Below, piece by piece: positions 7,254 to 11,227 of a stretch of DNA of 11,227 bases. Source of the stretch: Bacteroidaceae bacterium (GTDB taxonomy: Bacteria; Bacteroidota; Bacteroidia; Bacteroidales; Bacteroidaceae); contig CAAHEN010000061.1 of the NCBI GenBank assembly GCA_900772575.1, positions 1 to 11,227 of the forward strand, read 5' to 3'. The stretch's first letter is position 1. The number at the start of each line of letters is the position of its first letter. Below the pieces are notes generated by a model. That model saw only the letters and a program-made list of their open reading frames with translations, was not told where the DNA came from and ran no database searches. The translations under genes and the position numbers were made by a program.

Positions 7254-8129
7254 ATGAAAATAGTAAAAATCATTGGCGGACTGGGCAATCAGATGTTCCA
7301 GTACGCGCTGTTGGTCGCTCTGCGTGAGACTTTCCATGAGGAGGTGCTGATGGATGTCAGCACGTTCAACACGTACAAGCTTCATAACGGTTTCGAGTTG
7401 GAACGTGTATTCCAAATATCGGCACGCACGGCCAGCGAGCAGGAGATAAGGAAGCTGACGCGCTTCACGCGCAATTACAAGCTGTCACGCGTCTATCGCA
7501 AATTACTTCCCAACAAACGCACCGAGAAGGTCGAATCACGCCGGTGTCGTTTCGACCCGACAGTGCTTACGGATGACCGAGACCTGTACTACGAGGGCAT
7601 ATGGCAGAACCATCGCTATTTCGATGCTTTCAAAAAGATTATCCGCAGGGAATTCCAGCTACGCGTGCCTTTGGACGAACGCAACGCGTCACAGGCGGAA
7701 CGCTTTGGCAGGACATTGACAGTCAGTCTGCATATACGACGTGGTGACTACCTGAAGCATAAAAACTATCGCGGCCTTTGCGGCATAGACTACTACAAAA
7801 AGGCCATAGGACATGTACTCGGGAAATATGGCCATGAGGCAGTGGAATTCGCCGTATTCTCAAACGACATGCCATGGTGCTCGCAGCACATAGTGCCGCT
7901 GCTGCAAGGATATCCTGTCACCTTGGTGGACTGGAACAAGGGCAAGGACAGTTACAAGGACATGTGCCTGATGAGTGCCTGCCGTGTGAACATCATCGCC
8001 AACAGCAGTTTCTCTTGGTGGGCCGCTTATCTGAACGGGCATGAAGACAAGGAAGTGATAGCGCCAAAGGTATGGACAAATATGCCGGTCGAGTTTGACC
8101 GGCAACTCCCCGAGTGGACTTTATTCTAG
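7254..8129 (+). CDS. GT11 alpha-1,2-fucosyltransferase
   Basis: A 291-residue cytoplasmic enzyme of the FutC/WbsJ/FUT2 family, moving fucose from GDP-fucose to the 2-position of a terminal galactose or similar sugar. The opening IIGGLGNQMFQYALL (Gly8 to Gln16) and the HIRRGDY motif at 160-166, with the GDP-fucose-binding arginines, are diagnostic; NSSFSWWAAYLN at about 250-261 is the conserved third motif. Length matches the usual 280-300. GC is intermediate (hand count 33 of 60 at 7681-7740), above the GT6 gene and below the pyruvyl transferase genes. Six bases separate its stop from the next start. No GDP-mannose dehydratase or GDP-fucose synthase gene is in the window, so GDP-fucose must be supplied from elsewhere. 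Its product is the expected acceptor of the neighbouring GT6. Confidence 0.92.
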   Translation: MKIVKIIGGLGNQMFQYALLVALRETFHEEVLMDVSTFNTYKLHNGFELERVFQISARTASEQEIRKLTRFTRNYKLSRVYRKLLPNKRTEKVESRRCRFDPTVLTDDRDLYYEGIWQNHRYFDAFKKIIRREFQLRVPLDERNASQAERFGRTLTVSLHIRRGDYLKHKNYRGLCGIDYYKKAIGHVLGKYGHEAVEFAVFSNDMPWCSQHIVPLLQGYPVTLVDWNKGKDSYKDMCLMSACRVNIIANSSFSWWAAYLNGHEDKEVIAPKVWTNMPVEFDRQLPEWTLF

Positions 8130-8135
8130 AAAATC

Positions 8136-9251
8136 ATGGAACAGTTGACCTACGGAATCATCACCCATTACGATGTGCACAACCACGGGGCCGTTCTCCA
8201 GCTGAACGCACTGGTGAAAGTGCTGCGCGGGGAATTTGGCATCAAGGCGCAGGCCTTGCAGTTCGACAAGAACTACGACTTCATGGGGCGGGAACTCAAG
8301 GCCAAGTATGAGCTCTCAGTGCGCTCGGCCGGCATCTACGCCAAATATCTCCGGGAGTACGGCGCGCGCCTTGTGGCCTTCAACGTGAAGAAGAAACGGC
8401 TACTCGACGGTTTCAAGGCCGAAAACGAACTGGTAGGCCCCTATTACACCGCGTGCGGGACGCTGGACGGCGTCATCGTGGGGAGCGACGAGGTGTTTGC
8501 CCTACACACTGGGCCCACACCGGTATTTTTCGGACATGCCTGCCCGTCGGACAAGGTGTTCGCCTACGGCGGCTGTTTCGGCCCCACCACGCTGGTCGAC
8601 ATCGAACGCCTGCATTGCAGACCCTTCGTGGCCAGCGGCCTGTCGGCCATGCGCGGACTGGGCATGCGCGACCGTAACTCGCGCGAGATCACCGAGGCGC
8701 TGACCGGACGCACAGCCGAGGCCGTCTGCGACCCCGTGATCCTCTACGGCTACATCGGGGAGACCGCCGGCCAGCTGCCACCCCAGCTGCCGCCCTATCT
8801 CGTCGTCTATGCGTACGACAAGAAAATGAACGACCCGAAAGAGGTGGCCCGCATCAGGACTTTCGCCCAGAAGAAGGGGCTGAAGATTGTGTCACCGGGG
8901 TTCTACCACCGCTGGGCCGACTACAACGTCAACGCCGATCCTGTGGAGGTGCTGCGCTATTTCAAGCACGCGGCCTGCGTCGTCACCGACACGTTCCACG
9001 GCGCGGTGATGTCGCTCATCACCGGGCGCGAACTCGCCGTCAAACTGCGCGACAACGCCAACAAACTTCTCAACCTGCTGGAGGAATACGGCCTCGCCCA
9101 CCGGGTGCTCTCAGACGGCTGGAACCTGGAAGAGATCTTCTCGGAGCCGGTGGACTACGGACACGTCAATGCCGAGATCGCACGGCGGCGGGCGGACAGC
9201 ATGGACTACCTGCGCCGCATGATCAACCTGCAAACCGCCACGGGACAATGA
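8136..9251 (+). CDS. Polysaccharide pyruvyl transferase family protein, copy 2
   Basis: A 371-residue protein of the same PF04230 family as the gene at 3065 but clearly diverged. It has YGIITHYDVHNHGAVLQ (Asn16/His17/Gly18), VGSDEVF at 115-121 in place of SGSDQLW, and TDTFHGAVMSLITGREL with His288 at the conserved position. It is therefore likely to accept a different sugar from copy 1. It is expected to be cytoplasmic, adding a pyruvyl-type group from phosphoenolpyruvate to a sugar or lipid-linked repeat unit; activity is inferred from family only. It starts six bases after the fucosyltransferase and its stop overlaps the next start (ATGA 9248-9251). GC is high again, marking the end of the AT-rich block. 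Confidence 0.85.
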   Translation: MEQLTYGIITHYDVHNHGAVLQLNALVKVLRGEFGIKAQALQFDKNYDFMGRELKAKYELSVRSAGIYAKYLREYGARLVAFNVKKKRLLDGFKAENELVGPYYTACGTLDGVIVGSDEVFALHTGPTPVFFGHACPSDKVFAYGGCFGPTTLVDIERLHCRPFVASGLSAMRGLGMRDRNSREITEALTGRTAEAVCDPVILYGYIGETAGQLPPQLPPYLVVYAYDKKMNDPKEVARIRTFAQKKGLKIVSPGFYHRWADYNVNADPVEVLRYFKHAACVVTDTFHGAVMSLITGRELAVKLRDNANKLLNLLEEYGLAHRVLSDGWNLEEIFSEPVDYGHVNAEIARRRADSMDYLRRMINLQTATGQ

Positions 9252-10456
9252 ACATCGAAGACAAGGCGGCGCTGCATCCCTGCACGAGCTGCCAGATGTG
9301 TGCCGCCGTGTGCCCCACAGATGCCATCGCGATAAAGCTGGACAGAGAAGGGTTCTACAGGCCCTACGTGGACAGCGGGCTTTGCGTGGACTGCGGCCAG
9401 TGCGTGAAGGTCTGCTACAAGTATGACAGCGGCATCAGCATGACGACAGCCGACGGGCTGGAGGCCATGCCGCTCTACGCCGCAGCGGCAAAGGACGCCG
9501 TGCTACTGCCGCAGGTCACGTCGGGCGGCATCGCCGACCTGCTGGCCAAGCGGCTGGTGGCCGAAGGCTACGCCTGCATCGGCGTGGGCTATGATGACAG
9601 TGAGGCGCGGGCCTATGACTACTGCGCGCGCGACAGCGCGGCGACAGACGGATTCCGGGGGTCAAAATACATACAGTCCTATACCTACCCGGCCTTTCGC
9701 GAGCTGGTCAGGCAGAGCCGCAAGGAGAAGTTCGCCGTCTTCGGCACGCCCTGCCAGATCTATGCCATAGACCGTTTCCTGACCCAGCGGAAATTGCGCG
9801 ACAGGTGCCTGCTCGTGGACCTGTTCTGCCATGGCTGCCCCTCGCTGCATGTCTGGCAGAAATACCAGCGCGAGGTGAAGCGGCAGATCCGGAAACCTCA
9901 CTTTGACCGCGTGGACTTCCGCAGCAAGGTCAAGGGTTGGGGCAATTTCTACGTAGTAGCGGTGGCAGAGGGGTTCAGGGCCTTTACCAGCTCGCCTGGG
10001 AAAGACGGGTTCTATGAGCTCTTTTTCTCGGATCAGGTGCTCAACACCGCCTGCTCCGACTGCCGCCTGCGCAGCACGATGACTTACACCGATATCCGTC
10101 TCGGCGATTTCTGGGGAAAGAAATATGCCCTCAACACCAGCGGCGTCTCGGCTGTGGCGCTCACGAGCGACCGTGGCCGGCGCCTGTTCGAGGCAATTGA
10201 GCCGTCCCTGTGGAACGAGCGGGCCTCATACAGCGACATGTTGCCCTACCAAAGCTATGGCCGCAACTACCGGCCAGACGAGGCCCTGCGCACAGCGCTG
10301 TTGCGACAGCTTTCAGACCCGTCGCTACCCCTGTCCGTGACCGTCCGGACCTTCCGGAAAAGCCAGGGCCTGCGCGGACGGCTCAAGCGCCATGCCAAGC
10401 ACCTGCTCTACTACCTGCCCGCCAGCGTCACGATGGCATTGAAACGGTGGATCTGA
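9248..10456 (+). CDS. FrhB-like Fe-S flavoprotein (coenzyme F420 hydrogenase/dehydrogenase beta-subunit family), copy 2
   Basis: A 402-residue relative of the gene at 1869. Two [4Fe-4S] motifs are complete: Cys 12/15/18/22 and Cys 46/49/52/56. The FrhB core follows with TSGG at 91-94 (copy 1 has CSSGG), GTPCQ at 166-170, an FCHGCPS motif, CSDC at 269/272 (copy 1 has CxxxC) and GDFWG at 286-290. It is a predicted cytoplasmic electron-transfer flavoprotein with unknown substrate. It is translationally coupled to the pyruvyl transferase gene before it, whereas in the first pair the FrhB-like gene comes first. The C-terminal tail after about residue 350 is basic (KRHAKH and similar) and could associate with membrane or partner. 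High GC throughout. Confidence 0.87.
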   Translation: MNIEDKAALHPCTSCQMCAAVCPTDAIAIKLDREGFYRPYVDSGLCVDCGQCVKVCYKYDSGISMTTADGLEAMPLYAAAAKDAVLLPQVTSGGIADLLAKRLVAEGYACIGVGYDDSEARAYDYCARDSAATDGFRGSKYIQSYTYPAFRELVRQSRKEKFAVFGTPCQIYAIDRFLTQRKLRDRCLLVDLFCHGCPSLHVWQKYQREVKRQIRKPHFDRVDFRSKVKGWGNFYVVAVAEGFRAFTSSPGKDGFYELFFSDQVLNTACSDCRLRSTMTYTDIRLGDFWGKKYALNTSGVSAVALTSDRGRRLFEAIEPSLWNERASYSDMLPYQSYGRNYRPDEALRTALLRQLSDPSLPLSVTVRTFRKSQGLRGRLKRHAKHLLYYLPASVTMALKRWI

Positions 10457-10628
10457 CAGCGCCTCCAATTTTATAACAGAACGGGAGCAAAGTATATGGA
10501 TTGCCGCAGGATTATAGCTGTCCGGGTATAAACGGGTGGCAGGCCGCGGTGATGTCCGGGACGGGGAGCGAAACAGCGCGCACACATACGCGTGATGCCC
10601 AGTGTGGCATAGGAAACAGATCAATCAT
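10457..10628. other. Longest intergenic gap; no gene seen
   Basis: This stretch of 172 bases has only short open frames. It holds two small inverted repeats (CGCG 10577-10580 with 10589-10592; ATGCC 10595-10599 with GGCAT 10606-10610) and a direct repeat TGTCCGGG at 10519-10526 and 10553-10560. None has a T-run, so none is called a terminator. I found no good match to the Bacteroidales promoter pair (TTTG about -33, TAnnTTTG about -7). Confidence 0.35.
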
Positions 10629-11227
10629 ATGCAGAATTTTTCAGTACTGATGTCGGTGTATTCGAAAGAACGCGCCGAGTGGCTCCGCGCGTCCCTGGAG
10701 AGCGTGTTCTGCCAGACAGTGCCGCCGTCGGAGGTGGTGCTCGTCGAGGACGGGCCGCTGACCGGGGAACTGGAGGCCGTGGTGCGCGAGTTCGAGACGG
10801 CGCACGGGGAGATGCGGGTCATCCGCTCGCCGGAAAACCGCGGACTGGGGCGGGCGCTCAATCTCGGGCTGCGGCACTGCGCGCATGAGCTCGTGGCGCG
10901 CATGGACTCCGACGACATCTGCAAGCCCGACCGTTTCGAGCGGCAGCTGCGCGTGTTCGGGGAGCGGCCGGAGGTGGACGTGTGCTCGGCCTGGATGGAG
11001 GAATTCGTGACAGACCCCTCCGCCGTGACGGCGGTGAAGCGCCTGCCCTGTGAGGCCGGCGCACTCTACGAGTACGGCAAGCGGCGCAACCCGGTGAACC
11101 ACCCCGTGGCTATGTTCCGCAAGCGGGCCGTCATCGAGAACGGGTCGTACCGCGATTATCCGCTCTTCGAGGACTACTTCCTCTGGGTGCGCATGCTGAC
11201 CGGGGGCTGCCGGTTCCACACCGTCCA
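10629..11227 (+). CDS. GT2 family glycosyltransferase (3' partial)
   Basis: The frame from ATG 10629 stays open to the window edge, giving 199 residues of a GT-A fold inverting glycosyltransferase. It starts MQNFSVLMSVYSKE, the usual first strand, followed by SLESVFCQT, VVLVEDGPLTGEL, NRGLGRALNLG and ARMDSDDICKPDRFERQ, where Asp93-Ser94-Asp95 is the metal- and nucleotide-binding DxD. NPVNHP and a FEDYFLWVRM stretch give the acceptor-side residues with a probable catalytic Asp in the ED pair. It resembles Bacteroidales capsule glycosyltransferases of the AmsE/WaaE-like group. The ATG at 10650 would remove the first beta strand, so 10629 is chosen. A 172-base gap precedes it, the longest between genes in the window. 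GC is high. Confidence 0.88.
   Translation, partial: MQNFSVLMSVYSKERAEWLRASLESVFCQTVPPSEVVLVEDGPLTGELEAVVREFETAHGEMRVIRSPENRGLGRALNLGLRHCAHELVARMDSDDICKPDRFERQLRVFGERPEVDVCSAWMEEFVTDPSAVTAVKRLPCEAGALYEYGKRRNPVNHPVAMFRKRAVIENGSYRDYPLFEDYFLWVRMLTGGCRFHTV

Noticed and set aside
10552..10653. Small frame from ATG 10552 running into the GT2 gene.
   Set aside because: Only about 33 codons, out of frame with GT2 and without any recognisable feature.
1..11227. Mobile element, CRISPR array, tRNA or rRNA.
   Set aside because: No transposase or integrase motif, regularly spaced repeat, or RNA-gene sequence was seen on either strand.

Overview
The window is part of a surface-polysaccharide (capsule or O-antigen type) biosynthesis locus, all on the + strand. 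It most likely comes from a high-GC gut member of the Bacteroidales, such as the Alistipes/Rikenellaceae group. The family-level call rests on the flippase, FrhB-like and pyruvyl-transferase genes, which look like those of Bacteroidales capsule loci, and on the lack of consistent Shine-Dalgarno sites. The genus is a guess. There are no RNA genes, CRISPR arrays, insertion sequences or regulatory genes that I can support.

Layout: (1) 1-215, the 3' end of an unidentified high-GC gene. (2) 253-1779, a Wzx-type flippase. (3) 1869-4192, an FrhB-like iron-sulfur flavoprotein gene overlapping (ATGA) a polysaccharide pyruvyl transferase (PPT) family gene. (4) 4238-7161, a markedly AT-rich block: a GT4-type glycosyltransferase, an EpsG/Wzy-type polymerase and a GT6 glycosyltransferase of the ABO blood-group enzyme family. 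(5) 7254-8129, a GT11 alpha-1,2-fucosyltransferase of intermediate GC. (6) 8136-10456, a second PPT gene overlapping (ATGA) a second FrhB-like gene, in the opposite gene order to the first pair. (7) 10629-end, a GT2 glycosyltransferase running off the window.

Working model: GT2, GT4, GT11 and GT6 enzymes assemble a lipid-linked repeat unit, the flippase exports it and the EpsG-like protein polymerises it. The two PPT/FrhB pairs probably decorate sugars, with pyruvate ketals or a reduced derivative. The most interesting point is the neighbouring GT11 and GT6 genes. Together they have the activities expected to build Fuc-alpha-1,2-Gal (H-type) and then add an alpha-1,3 Gal or GalNAc, giving a B- or A-like blood-group trisaccharide on a bacterial surface. 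The GT6 has the metal-independent NxN motif of bacterial family members in place of DxD, and carries Met and Gly at the two positions that set A versus B donor choice in the human enzyme. No initiating sugar-phosphate transferase, chain-length regulator or GDP-fucose synthesis gene lies in the window, so these must be elsewhere.
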